Below, piece after piece: positions 12,189-20,178 of a DNA stretch of 27,478 bases. Source of the DNA: a virus; IMG/VR virus record IMGVR_UViG_3300014838_000067, positions 1 through 27,478 of that record; one strand, given 5' to 3'. Each line of letters opens with the position of its first letter. The first letter of the stretch is position 1. The notes below the pieces were generated by a model that saw only the letters and a program-made list of their open reading frames with translations, was not told the origin of the DNA and made no database searches. The translations under genes and the position numbers were made by a program.

Positions 12189-13424
12189 ATGAAAATAGAA
12201 TATAGAAGTCTTTTTAATAAATTTTTCGGTTCTAAGCCTGCTGATATTCCAGGGGCTACACAAATACAGCTTGTAAATTCTTTATTGCCTTATTTTTATA
12301 ATTTTGATGGGAATATTTACGATTCTGACATTGTTAGAAGTTGTATCCATGCTATTGCAAGCAATGCTGCTAAGTTTGACCCTAAGCATAAAATTAAAGG
12401 ATTAAGCCAGGGTAAAACTTCAGCGATTGAAAGATTGTTATCACTCAGGCCTAATAAATATATGTCCAGCTATGATTACATTTATAAAATAGTTTCACTG
12501 CTTTATACAAGCAACAATGTTTTTATATATATAAGATACGTAGATGGAAAGCTTGAGGGACTTTATCCTATTAATTATACGTCTGTTCAACTGCTTGAAT
12601 ATCAAAATGAAATATATGTAAAATTTATGTTTTTGACCGGTCAAATGGTTACAATTCCTCTATCAGAGCTTATACATTTACGTAGACATTTTAACAGGAA
12701 TGATATGTTCGGAGAGGATGCTTTATTGCCTCTTAAGCCATCTTTAAGCGTTGCATCCGTTCAAAATCAGGGTATTATGCACGCTATAAAATCAACAGCC
12801 GGCATTAGGGGGATTATAAAAATAACCGGCGTGTTAAATCAAAAAGATTTGAAAGAATACAAAGATAATTTTGTTAAGGATTATCTGAATATTTCTAATA
12901 ATGGCGGTGTTGCTGCTACTGATGGCAAGGCTGATTATATAAATATAGATTCTAAGCCTATTGTTGCTGATGATAAGCAATTAGCTTTTGCAAGAGATAC
13001 TATTTATCGATATTTTAACATATCTGAAAAAATAATAACGTCAAACTATACGGAAGCTGAATATAACGCTTTTTATAGTTCTGTTTTAGAGCCTTTAGGG
13101 ATTCAATTGAGCCAAAGTCACACTTATGGACTGTTTAGCGATAGAGAAATAGGCTTTGAAAATGAGATTGAGTTTAATTCAGATCGAATTACTTTTGCAT
13201 CGCTAGAGACAAAGCGGAAGTTAATCAAAGATCTTATACCGCTTGCAGTATTGAGCATAAATCAGGCTAAAGAAATTCTTGATCTGCCAGCTATCCCGGG
13301 AGGTGATAAGCATATTATGAGTCTTAATTATGTAGATTATGACAAAGCTAATAAGTATCAATTAGGAGAGGATAATGACGATCAAAACGATTCGGACAAT
13401 GGACAAGCAAATCAGGACGGCTGA
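12189..13424 (+). CDS. Portal protein (HK97 family)
   Basis: A 411-residue protein typical of HK97-like portals in length and order. It contains SDIVRSCIHAIASNAAKFDP near the N-terminus, YKIVSLLYTSNNVFIYIRY, ELIHLRRHFNRNDMFGEDAL and a C-terminal region with RDTIYRYFNISEKII. The dodecameric ring is the channel for DNA and the seat of the tail connector. The C-terminal tail is acidic and Asn/Asp-rich, and its last 50 bases overlap the protease gene in another frame. Confidence 0.92.
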   Translation: MKIEYRSLFNKFFGSKPADIPGATQIQLVNSLLPYFYNFDGNIYDSDIVRSCIHAIASNAAKFDPKHKIKGLSQGKTSAIERLLSLRPNKYMSSYDYIYKIVSLLYTSNNVFIYIRYVDGKLEGLYPINYTSVQLLEYQNEIYVKFMFLTGQMVTIPLSELIHLRRHFNRNDMFGEDALLPLKPSLSVASVQNQGIMHAIKSTAGIRGIIKITGVLNQKDLKEYKDNFVKDYLNISNNGGVAATDGKADYINIDSKPIVADDKQLAFARDTIYRYFNISEKIITSNYTEAEYNAFYSSVLEPLGIQLSQSHTYGLFSDREIGFENEIEFNSDRITFASLETKRKLIKDLIPLAVLSINQAKEILDLPAIPGGDKHIMSLNYVDYDKANKYQLGEDNDDQNDSDNGQANQDG

Positions 13425-13977
13425 GCTTAGAAATGCTAATGCTGAAAAACAAAATGATGATATGACTTTACAGGGTTATGCTGCTACTTTTGATACTGAA
13501 ACTGTTTTATTTAATATTGGCGGTAACGATTACAAAGAAATAATTGCAAGAGGCGCTTTTGATGGGGCTAATTTTAAGGATTGCGCCTTAAAGTATAATC
13601 ATGGCGATGTTTGCATGGTTCTTGCCAGAACTAGAGGAGGCAGTCTGTCTACTTCTACGGATGATTTTGGGCTTAAGTTTGATGCAAAGTTATTTAATAC
13701 AACAATGGCAAAGGATGCCCATATACTTGTCAAAGAGGGTGGCATAGACAAATGTTCATTCGCTTTTACTATCAAAGAAGAAAGTTATAACGCAGAAACT
13801 CGAACATGGACCGTATTAAAAATTGATCAGGTTTTTGATGTTTCAATAGTTGATTTACCTGCGTATGACAATACAAGTGTTGAGGCCAGGAGCTTAGACG
13901 GTCTGGAAAGACGCAAAAAACAGGTTCTGGAAAGAATAAATCTGGCTAATGAATTGTTAATAAAAACGTATTTGTAG
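13375..13977 (+). CDS. Prohead maturation protease (peptidase S78 type)
   Basis: A 200-residue serine protease of the HK97 gp4 family. Motifs: GYAATFD (residues 34-40), LKYNHGD with H76, DKCSFAF with S128, and DVSIVDLPAYDNTSV (155-169). It cleaves scaffold segments of the capsid protein and itself. The ATG at 13375 has GGAGAGG 5 bp upstream, so the unusually long 50-bp overlap with the portal gene seems real. An ATG at 13402 is the alternative start. Confidence 0.92.
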   Translation: MTIKTIRTMDKQIRTAELRNANAEKQNDDMTLQGYAATFDTETVLFNIGGNDYKEIIARGAFDGANFKDCALKYNHGDVCMVLARTRGGSLSTSTDDFGLKFDAKLFNTTMAKDAHILVKEGGIDKCSFAFTIKEESYNAETRTWTVLKIDQVFDVSIVDLPAYDNTSVEARSLDGLERRKKQVLERINLANELLIKTYL

Positions 13978-14005
13978 ATTTAAAAAAGAAGGTTGATTAA
14001 AAATT

Positions 14006-15256
14006 ATGGAAAAAAGATTAAAAGAAATTATAGCTAGAAAACTTGAAATTAGAAACATGTTTAATTCTGGTGGTGATGTTGATCTTGAGGCAATTAAGGC
14101 AGAATTAGCAGCGCTGGATGCAGAAGTAAAAACTATTGAAGAAAGATCTAAAATTTCTGCTCTTTTGGGCTCTGGAGATATTACAGGAAAGCCATTATTT
14201 GAAAATAGAGGCAGTGATAAAAAAGATCCAGCAATATTAGAAAGATGTGAATTATTACTCAGTGAAGAATATCGAAATGCATGGCTGAAAAATTTGCAGG
14301 ATGCTGAAGAGCGCGGTAAAAATGAATTATCTTCAACGCTTACAGATATCGAGAAAAGATCAATAACATCCGCTGCCGGTTCTGGTGGTGCAGTCATACC
14401 AACATTGACGCTAAACAAGGTAATTGAAAAATTATATCAAACTTCAATTATATTCCCATTGGTTTCATCTCTTGAAATCCCTTCAAACTTAACAATTCCT
14501 TTTGAATCTGAAACTGAAGAAGCATCTTGGGTTGATATGGATACTGATTCAGCTGATAGCGATGATGAAACCGGGGAACTTTCACTAACAGCTTACAAAA
14601 TTATCAAAACTATTGAAATAGATGCTGATGTTTCAAAAATGAGTATATCTGCTTTTGAGACGTTTATTGTTAATACTTTGGCCCGTAAAGTTAAAAAAGC
14701 TATTGATATTTCAATTATTAACGGCTCAGGCGCAACAGGAAAACAAGCAACAGGTATTATTAAGGCATTAACAGGTACAGATTATGCAATAACATCTAAA
14801 TATAACATATTGAGTTATGATGATATTTGTGATCTGTTTGCAGCATTGCCAACAAGCTATGCGGTCAATGCAAAGCTTGTTCTTAATAGAAAATTTCTTT
14901 ATGGAACAATTGCAAAAATCAAAGATGAACAGGGAAGGCCTATCTTTATTCATGCTAGAAGTGATGATGGATCTAAACAAAAAGGTATTGAGGGACAGAT
15001 TCTTGGTTATCCTGTTGTTATCTATGATTTTGTCCCCGATAATACAATGATCTTTGGTGATTTTGAATACTATTATTTCAACTGGGTACAGGCATTCTTA
15101 ATTACGAAATCACTAGAAGCGGGATTCCGTAAAGGTTCTGTTGTTTACAGAGCATTAGGATTAGCTGATGGTAATGTTGCTCTTCAAGAAGCTTTTGTTG
15201 TTCAAACACTTGGAACTACTGCACCTCCTACCGGCACTCCTGATCTGGCATCATAA
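14006..15256 (+). CDS. Major capsid protein (HK97 fold)
   Basis: A 416-residue protein. The first roughly 120 residues are a charged helical delta/scaffold region starting MEKRLKEIIARKLEIRNMFN; the mature part begins near RSITSAAGSGGAVIPTLTLN, a typical cleavage and N-arm sequence of Phage_capsid proteins. Later motifs include FESETEEASWVDMDTDSAD, KAIDISIINGSG and a C-terminal VVYRALGLADGNVALQEAFV. It forms the icosahedral shell after cleavage by the upstream protease. No separate scaffold gene is seen, which fits. Confidence 0.95.
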   Translation: MEKRLKEIIARKLEIRNMFNSGGDVDLEAIKAELAALDAEVKTIEERSKISALLGSGDITGKPLFENRGSDKKDPAILERCELLLSEEYRNAWLKNLQDAEERGKNELSSTLTDIEKRSITSAAGSGGAVIPTLTLNKVIEKLYQTSIIFPLVSSLEIPSNLTIPFESETEEASWVDMDTDSADSDDETGELSLTAYKIIKTIEIDADVSKMSISAFETFIVNTLARKVKKAIDISIINGSGATGKQATGIIKALTGTDYAITSKYNILSYDDICDLFAALPTSYAVNAKLVLNRKFLYGTIAKIKDEQGRPIFIHARSDDGSKQKGIEGQILGYPVVIYDFVPDNTMIFGDFEYYYFNWVQAFLITKSLEAGFRKGSVVYRALGLADGNVALQEAFVVQTLGTTAPPTGTPDLAS

Positions 15257-15278
15257 AAGTTATATTTTAATTTTTTAT

Positions 15279-15308
15279 CGGGAACCATGGAATTTTTCAG
15301 GGTTCCCG
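15279..15308 (+). promoter_or_regulatory. GC-rich hairpin after the capsid gene
   Basis: CGGGAACC and GGTTCCCG pair perfectly across a 14-nt loop, 23 bp after the capsid stop. GAACAAAA follows on the plus strand, so it is not a normal terminator. A TTTTTT tract precedes it. It may stabilise the upstream capsid mRNA or reduce transcription into the connector genes. Confidence 0.45.
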
Positions 15309-15338
15309 GAACAAAATTAAAAATGAGGTTTAAAAAAT

Positions 15339-15644
15339 ATGGCTGTTACGGTTGAAAGTATAGGAGCTTACCTATATTTAGAATCTGATGTTATCACTGA
15401 TGATACAGATCTTATTCAAGGTTTTATCAATGGCGCTCTAGATGAAGTTAGGGATGCTACAGGAAAGGCTTTGATTGAAACTGAAACTTCAGGCGTGATT
15501 AATAATTTTGATCTGGCTGTTACTATGCTCGCAGCACACAGGTATATGAATAGAGGGATAATTAGCGATAAATCCAGTTATATAATACCTGAGGGATACG
15601 ATATGTTGATAAAACGCATATCATTGAGCAGTGCTTATGTATAA
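15339..15644 (+). CDS. Head-tail connector (gp6-like)
   Basis: A 101-residue protein matching the gp6/YqbG-like connector pattern. It starts with a helical region (VTVESIGAYLYLESDVITDD), then ALDEVRDATGKAL and AVTMLAAHRYMNRG. These proteins form a ring under the portal. It is the first gene after the capsid; AATGAGG lies before ATG. Its stop overlaps the next start. Confidence 0.85.
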   Translation: MAVTVESIGAYLYLESDVITDDTDLIQGFINGALDEVRDATGKALIETETSGVINNFDLAVTMLAAHRYMNRGIISDKSSYIIPEGYDMLIKRISLSSAYV

Positions 15645-16131
15645 TCCAGGCAGAAAAACTAAGAAAATTAAGATCTGGGCTAGTGTTGAAAGTTTTTTAA
15701 CTGCTTCTGATTTGTCAGCTATGACTTTAGACAAAGTTAAAGAGCAGGCTTTTAATAACGATATAACTTTTGATGATGATATTTTGCAGGTTGATTTAAT
15801 TAATCTTTTGCTGGCAGGCCAGGAAAGTATCAGAGAAATTGATAAACTTGGTCAGCAAGTTATGAAAGATCAGTTCATTAAAAGTTTAAGGGCTGAAATT
15901 ATTAATCTTACAGGATTGTTATTAATAGCAAGGCCTGCTGATACTGTAGTATCAAAATCAACACAGAAAATAGTTGTTAAATACAATAAGCACTTTATTT
16001 TTAAATCAAAAACAAATTGGATAACTTACAAAGATCATCGTTTTGAGATTGATTATACTTCTAGTCCCGGTTTTGGTGTGGTAGATTTAGAAATTTTTTG
16101 CCAGGAGATATTAAATGGAAGCGGGTTTTGA
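15637..16131 (+). CDS. Head-tail joining / head-closure protein
   Basis: A 164-residue protein from the ATG at 15637, which overlaps the previous stop; a GTG at 15631 is possible. The N-terminus MYNPGRKTKKIKIWA is the usual opening of Phage_H_T_join-type adaptors. The C-terminal half (VVKYNKHFIFKSKTNWITYK and onward) is beta-rich as expected. It is longer than the usual about 110 residues because of a helical insertion in the middle (about residues 20-90). It probably seals the portal after packaging. Confidence 0.7.
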   Translation: MYNPGRKTKKIKIWASVESFLTASDLSAMTLDKVKEQAFNNDITFDDDILQVDLINLLLAGQESIREIDKLGQQVMKDQFIKSLRAEIINLTGLLLIARPADTVVSKSTQKIVVKYNKHFIFKSKTNWITYKDHRFEIDYTSSPGFGVVDLEIFCQEILNGSGF

Positions 16132-16540
16132 TTATCACGAGCTTACAGATTTAAAAAAAGAGCTTATTCAGCTTGCTAAAGATGATTTTCCACGAGAAAC
16201 AAAGAAATTTATTAAAAAAGAAGCTGGTAAATTAACTACAATTGCTAAAAATACGGCTAAAAAAGAATGTTTAAATAAAACAGGGAACTATTTAAAAGGC
16301 TTCAAGGCGGGTAAAGTTTATAATTTTGCTGGTGATATATGTTGTAGGGCTTTTAACAGCTCTTCACATGCTCATTTAGTTGAGTATGGTCATAATATGG
16401 TGACTTCAAGGGCTAAAAGAAATGTGGGTTTTGTTCCCGGTAAATATATTTTAACTAAATCTTCAACTAAATTTGAAAATAAGTTTGAGGAAGATATAGA
16501 GCAGTTTTTAGAGAATGTTTTAGATAAGAGTTTGAAATGA
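16115..16540 (+). CDS. HK97 gp10-like neck/tail completion protein
   Basis: A 141-residue protein with a basic helical N-terminal half and the family signature AHLVEYGHNMV followed by GFVPGKYIL. These features place it with the HK97 gp10 family, which sits at the head-tail interface. It overlaps both neighbours by a few bases (17 upstream, 4 downstream), as usual in this module. Confidence 0.85.
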   Translation: MEAGFDYHELTDLKKELIQLAKDDFPRETKKFIKKEAGKLTTIAKNTAKKECLNKTGNYLKGFKAGKVYNFAGDICCRAFNSSSHAHLVEYGHNMVTSRAKRNVGFVPGKYILTKSSTKFENKFEEDIEQFLENVLDKSLK

Positions 16541-17001
16541 TTGATGTAACTGATGCTTTTAGAGCTATAAGAGAGATGTTGAAAGATAATTTTCCAACTT
16601 TAAACTTGGAAAATGCTGATTTAAAGAATCCTAAGAGACCATCATTTTATATAAATCTGGTTAATCAGATAGATAACAGGCAAGATTCTGAATTTATCCG
16701 AACTATATTTAGTTTTGATTTAATTTATTTTGCTGAAAGCACTTATAAGGGCTATGCCGATTTAATGGGAAAGCAGAGTGCTTTGTCGAGAATATTTTTA
16801 AAGCCTTTGACTACTAAAAAATATAATAAAACTATATATTTAGACGTTTCACAAATTAATTTTAACCCGAATACTACTGATTACGTACTTAACGCTGTAT
16901 TTAATATTGAAATTATACAGTTAATTAGCGATAAAAATAGGTTTAACAAGGTTGTTAACCCTGAACTTATGGATGATTTAGTGATAAATACACAAATTTA
17001 G
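16537..17001 (+). CDS. Tail terminator protein (probable)
   Basis: A 154-residue protein whose ATG overlaps the previous stop (ATGA). The pattern RPSFYINLVNQIDNRQDSEF, then FSFDLIYF and a C-terminal NAVFNIEIIQL, resembles the tail-terminator family found just before the sheath in PBSX-like contractile phages. It caps the finished tail tube and joins it to the head. The call rests on fold-like pattern and exact position. Confidence 0.7.
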   Translation: MIDVTDAFRAIREMLKDNFPTLNLENADLKNPKRPSFYINLVNQIDNRQDSEFIRTIFSFDLIYFAESTYKGYADLMGKQSALSRIFLKPLTTKKYNKTIYLDVSQINFNPNTTDYVLNAVFNIEIIQLISDKNRFNKVVNPELMDDLVINTQI

Positions 17002-17011
17002 GAGAATAATT

Positions 17012-18079
17012 ATGAGTAGTGGACTTTCTTTAAGTCAAATTATGCCACCAATAGAGGTAATTTTTGAGCAATTGGCTGCAAATTTAATTGCGACTGGGTT
17101 AAAGGGTGTTGTCCTGTATGCGACTAAAAATACTGCACAAAGCAATTTGGTTGAACTTTTTAGTTTTACAGATGCAAATAATATTACCGGTTTAACTTCT
17201 GTTGATGCAGCACAAGTTAAAAATATTTTTCTTGGCAATGTTAAACAGGTTATTGTAATTACTTACAGTACTCAATTTTCTGATTGTGCTAATTTAATTG
17301 GTGCTCAAAATTTTGACTGGTTAGTTTGTGATGATGCTAATGAACAAACAAATGTGGCTTTATATGGCAAAGAAAACGCAGTTAAGACTGTTGTTTTTAA
17401 TTATGCTGCTGATGATATGCACGTTGTTAATTTTACTAATCCTTCAGTTTTATTGGATGATGGTGTAACGATTCAAACAGGGCTTGAATATCTGCCTCGT
17501 GTTGCCGGTGCTTTGGCTGGTTTGCCATACACAGAGGATGCTTGTGCCCTTACTTTTACTGATTTAGCAAGTGTTACTATGCCAGCTAATATGGAATTAG
17601 GGCAATTTATTCTATATAATGATCCTTCGGGAGTTAAGGTTGCTAATCCTGTTAACAGTTTGCTTACACTAACAACTAATATTACCGCTGATATGCAATC
17701 TATTTGCATTGTTGAGGGTATGGACAGAATGACCGCCGATATTAAGGCTGCTTTTGCTCAGTCTTACAAAGGCAAATATAAAAATATGTATAATTATCAG
17801 TGTTTGCTTATAGCAGCTGTTAATTATTATTTTACAGTTTTGGGAAATATGGAGATATTGGATCCTAATTATAACAATGTTTGTAGTGTTGATACTGTAA
17901 CTCAACAAGCGCTTTGGATAGCTGACGGCTATAATGGAACTAATGGAAATGAGGATGCTTCTACGTGGACTGATATTCAGATTAAGAATAATGCATATAA
18001 AAAGCAGGTTTTACTCCTGAATAATGTAAAATTCTTAGATGGTATGGATTCTTTGCAGTTTACAGTTCAGATGATGTAG
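17012..18079 (+). CDS. Contractile tail sheath protein (XkdK-like)
   Basis: A 355-residue protein. It opens with SSGLSLSQIMPPIEVIFEQL and GLKGVVLYATKN, has the NFDWLVCDDANEQTNVALYG region typical of sheaths, a beta-rich middle, and a C-terminal WTDIQIKNNAYKKQVLLLNN that would form the handshake with neighbouring subunits. AGGAGAATAATT is a strong ribosome site. Presence of a sheath shows that the phage is a myovirus. It is at the short end for sheaths, like XkdK-type proteins. Confidence 0.9.
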   Translation: MSSGLSLSQIMPPIEVIFEQLAANLIATGLKGVVLYATKNTAQSNLVELFSFTDANNITGLTSVDAAQVKNIFLGNVKQVIVITYSTQFSDCANLIGAQNFDWLVCDDANEQTNVALYGKENAVKTVVFNYAADDMHVVNFTNPSVLLDDGVTIQTGLEYLPRVAGALAGLPYTEDACALTFTDLASVTMPANMELGQFILYNDPSGVKVANPVNSLLTLTTNITADMQSICIVEGMDRMTADIKAAFAQSYKGKYKNMYNYQCLLIAAVNYYFTVLGNMEILDPNYNNVCSVDTVTQQALWIADGYNGTNGNEDASTWTDIQIKNNAYKKQVLLLNNVKFLDGMDSLQFTVQMM

Positions 18080-18141
18080 TTATAGAGCTATTTAAGGCAG
18101 TTGAAATAATAAATTAGTAATAATATACGTGAGGTTTAGAA

Positions 18142-18576
18142 ATGTCCAATGCGATGCAGGCAAGTAAAGTAATAAACGGCACTTACGGGCGGTTGTGGTT
18201 TCAGGGAGCTGAGCTTACAAGCGTTAAAAGCTTTGAATGTAAGCAAAAAATTAATTATGAAGATATTAAGCAAGCTGGAAAGCTTAACAAATCAAGAAAA
18301 ATGGTCGGTTATGAATTGGCCGGTACATTTACTCTAAACAAAATTGATGATACTGTAGCTGCAGCTGTGTGCGCTGGCATAAATGCAGGCATTCAGCCAA
18401 CATTAACTTTGATCGGTGTGCTTGCTGATCCCTCTTCATACGGAGAAACACGAGTACAAATCAATGGTATAACCATAGATAACATAATCTTGATGAAATT
18501 TGAAGCTGGAAAACTTGGAGAAGAAGAAATTTCGTTTGAAGCTGAAACTTATCAATTTTTGGATCAGATTACTTAA
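18142..18576 (+). CDS. Tail tube protein (XkdM-like)
   Basis: A 144-residue protein with the XkdM/DUF2001 pattern: KVINGTYGRLWFQGAELTSV, then a conserved AGKLNKSRKMVGYELAGTFT and a closing beta region. Hexamers stack to form the inner tube through which DNA passes. Full length for the family. GAGGTTTAGAA precedes ATG. A strong terminator follows, so head, neck, sheath and tube may form one transcript. Confidence 0.9.
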   Translation: MSNAMQASKVINGTYGRLWFQGAELTSVKSFECKQKINYEDIKQAGKLNKSRKMVGYELAGTFTLNKIDDTVAAAVCAGINAGIQPTLTLIGVLADPSSYGETRVQINGITIDNIILMKFEAGKLGEEEISFEAETYQFLDQIT

Positions 18577-18604
18577 GCTATACACTCTCTACGCTATCTG
18601 GGAT

Positions 18605-18650
18605 GGATTAGGGTAAGTTTTGATTTTCTTGCCCTAATCCTATTTTTTTA
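18605..18650 (+). terminator. Strong rho-independent terminator after the tail tube gene
   Basis: GGATTAGGGTAAG (18605-18617) pairs with CTTGCCCTAATCC (18628-18640), 13 pairs with one T-G, loop of ten, then TATTTTTTT. It separates the head-tube operon from the accessory island. Confidence 0.9.
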
Positions 18651-18662
18651 AGGATATGATTG

Positions 18663-18767
18663 ATGTCTAAAAGATTAATTTATATTTTATTTAGGCATAA
18701 TTGTTATTTGAGCCGTAAAAAATGGATATGTATGAGATGCAAGCGATTTCAATGTTTTTATAATTAG
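18663..18767 (+). CDS. Possible small basic Cys-containing protein
   Basis: A 34-residue frame (MSKRLIYILFRHNCYLSRKK and onward) with AAGGA 8 bp before ATG. It ends with CMRCKRFQC, a possible metal knuckle. The layout vaguely recalls tiny phage proteins with an LFGH motif and a later CxRCG (DUF1660 type). Very short, so it is uncertain. The stretch from 18768 to 18887 shows no gene. Confidence 0.35.
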   Translation: MSKRLIYILFRHNCYLSRKKWICMRCKRFQCFYN

Positions 18768-18887
18768 AGCTAAGTAAAATAAAAACGTTCGTTTATTTTT
18801 TGCACTTAAGCAAATTTTAAACGATTGATTTTTATTTTGCGAATATGACAATTATAAAATAGGCCAAAAGGTTTTTGGTTATTGGAC

Positions 18888-18911
18888 AAAAAAAGAGAGC
18901 GTTAAGCTCTC
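18888..18911 (-). terminator. Leftward terminator of the accessory island
   Basis: GAGAGC (18895-18900) and GCTCTC (18906-18911) pair around five bases; on the minus strand seven T follow. The stop codon of the frame-shifted leftward gene (18902-18904) lies in the loop. Confidence 0.7.
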
Positions 18912-19019
18912 AAGGTTTTTAAATATTCTTTTATTTTCGCGTACTCTTCATTGGTACATCTAATTGTTTTACTTTTTAGGGGTTCTATGGACAAGCGAGG
19001 GCGACCGCCCCCTCTCCAT
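18902..19019 (-). pseudogene. Small ribbon-helix-helix-like gene, apparently frame-shifted
   Basis: An ATG at 19019 opens a frame MERGRSPS that ends after 16 residues. In a second frame lies GRPRLSIEPLKSKTIRCTNE followed by EYAKIKEYLKTLRA, which looks like a typical small ribbon-helix-helix-type regulator but has only a TTG (18994) as start. Loss of one base in the five-G run (19008-19012) would join them into MERGGRPRLS and onward, a natural N-terminus. This could be a frameshift mutation, a base error in the homopolymer or recoding. It follows the gene at 19030 in one leftward unit ended by a terminator. Confidence 0.45.
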
Positions 19020-19029
19020 CCTCCCCTAC

Positions 19030-19272
19030 CTACTTTTTTTCAACCCACTCCAAATGATGAGGAACGTAGGATTTTTCATTAATAATAATTTTGGCATTTT
19101 CAAGAATAATGCCTTTAGATTTTTCAATATTAGCGGATAACGTGGAAAAGTCTTTATCCGTCATTTTCAAGGAATTAATTCTTGTAATTGTCTCAATTTC
19201 TCCAATTTGGCAAATTAAAATACCAACATTCTCTTTTAGTTCTTTTGTTTGTTTTTGATTTAATTTTGTCAT
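19030..19272 (-). CDS. Small leftward accessory protein, unknown
   Basis: An 80-residue, mostly helical, charged protein (MTKLNQKQTKELKENVGILI and onward, ending PHHLEWVEKK). GAGGACGAAA lies before ATG, and a good promoter stands about 50 bp upstream. With the RHH-like remnant it forms a leftward unit between two terminators, opposite to the surrounding tail genes. No membrane segment or motif. Its own promoter suggests expression in the lysogen; function is unknown. Confidence 0.6.
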   Translation of the reverse strand: MTKLNQKQTKELKENVGILICQIGEIETITRINSLKMTDKDFSTLSANIEKSKGIILENAKIIINEKSYVPHHLEWVEKK

Positions 19273-19318
19273 TTTCGTCCTCTTTCTTTTTTTTTATTTC
19301 GTTTTTGTCTGCCCTTAT

Positions 19319-19347
19319 ATAATAACAAAAGTTGTTAGTTTTTGCAA
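19319..19347 (-). promoter_or_regulatory. Promoter of the leftward accessory unit with overlapping inverted repeat
   Basis: On the minus strand TTGCAA (19347-19342) and TATTAT (19324-19319) are 17 bp apart. Around the -35, GTTGTTAGTTTT and AAAACAACAAC form an imperfect inverted repeat, a possible operator. Confidence 0.6.
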
Positions 19348-19430
19348 TACGAAAACAACAACCTACATCAAAAATATTAGAAAATGGCTTAAACTTAGTT
19401 ATAGCTTGAAATAAAATGTTAAGGAATTGT

Positions 19431-19473
19431 AATAAAAATAAAGGCCTATATAAAAATGGCCTTTATTTTTATT
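19431..19473. terminator. Bidirectional terminator upstream of the tail chaperone gene
   Basis: AATAAAAATAAAGGCC and GGCCTTTATTTTTATT are perfect 16-bp complements with an 11-nt loop, giving T-rich ends on both strands. It closes the accessory island on the right. Transcription of the tail genes should restart between 19474 and 19540; a TATAAC at 19499-19504 is the only weak candidate. Confidence 0.8.
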
Positions 19474-19540
19474 GCAAAAAGTGAAAACGTTGTTTTTGTA
19501 TAACTATTATTATTGGATATGAATTAGAAAGGTTTTTATT

Positions 19541-20011
19541 ATGGCAAAAAGTAGTATGGAAAAGGTTTTGGAACAAATTGCTGAAAAAAAATGTGAGGAA
19601 CAAATAATCGAAATGCAAATCAAAGATGATACAGCCAGTGAAATTGTTTATGATGTTACTAGGGTTACACTTGATTCGGTGCTCAATAGGGGTATCGAAG
19701 AAAATATGGTTAAAGATTATTATTGTGAGCCATTAGGTGGAAATCTTGAACTTAAAAGGCTTAGTCCTGAAAAAATTCAGGATACATTAGCAGAAATTAA
19801 TCAGGGTGTTAGTGAATTTAGAGTTTATCAAAAAATTGTTTATTTAAGTTGTGATTTGTTTCAGCGCAAAGAAGTGCTTGAAAAATATCCGCATGCAGAA
19901 CCTTATGAGGTTGTTTATCAAATTATGGGCAAAAATATTGCCGAAATCAATATTATGGCCAAAACAATTCTTGAATGGTACGGGTTTGATTTTGACGCAA
20001 AAAAGCAATAA
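19541..20011 (+). CDS. Tail assembly chaperone (XkdN-like), unshifted product
   Basis: A 156-residue acidic, helical protein just before the tape-measure gene, matching XkdN-type chaperones (functional analogues of lambda gpG). A C-terminal EWYGFDFDAKKQ ends at TAA after a slippery A-rich run. Such chaperones coat the tape measure during tail assembly and are absent from the particle. AGAAAGG lies before ATG. Identification rests on position, size and the frameshift signal. Confidence 0.85.
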   Translation: MAKSSMEKVLEQIAEKKCEEQIIEMQIKDDTASEIVYDVTRVTLDSVLNRGIEENMVKDYYCEPLGGNLELKRLSPEKIQDTLAEINQGVSEFRVYQKIVYLSCDLFQRKEVLEKYPHAEPYEVVYQIMGKNIAEINIMAKTILEWYGFDFDAKKQ

Positions 20012-20178
20012 AACAGGATGAAAAGCTTTTTTTAGTACATTATTATCTACAAAAAGGCTTTAAACCTGATTATATACTTAATTTAACATTCAAAGAAAAG
20101 CAGTTTTTCGCTGCTAGCGCTGAATTGGAAATTGAAAGAGAAAATGAAAAATGGCAAAAACTATCGGGTGCGTCTTAA
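19541..20178 (+). CDS. Tail assembly chaperone, -1 frameshift fusion product (gpGT-like)
   Basis: At 19999-20005 the heptamer A AAA AAG stands in the zero frame directly before CAA TAA. After a -1 shift the reading continues for 57 codons (AIKQDEKLFLVHYYLQKGFK and onward, ending WQKLSGAS) to a stop at 20176-20178, overlapping the tape-measure start by 28 bp. The extension has a normal protein composition but no start codon of its own. A ratio of short to fused product set by -1 slippage is well established for tail chaperones of many phages. Total about 212 residues. Confidence 0.85.
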
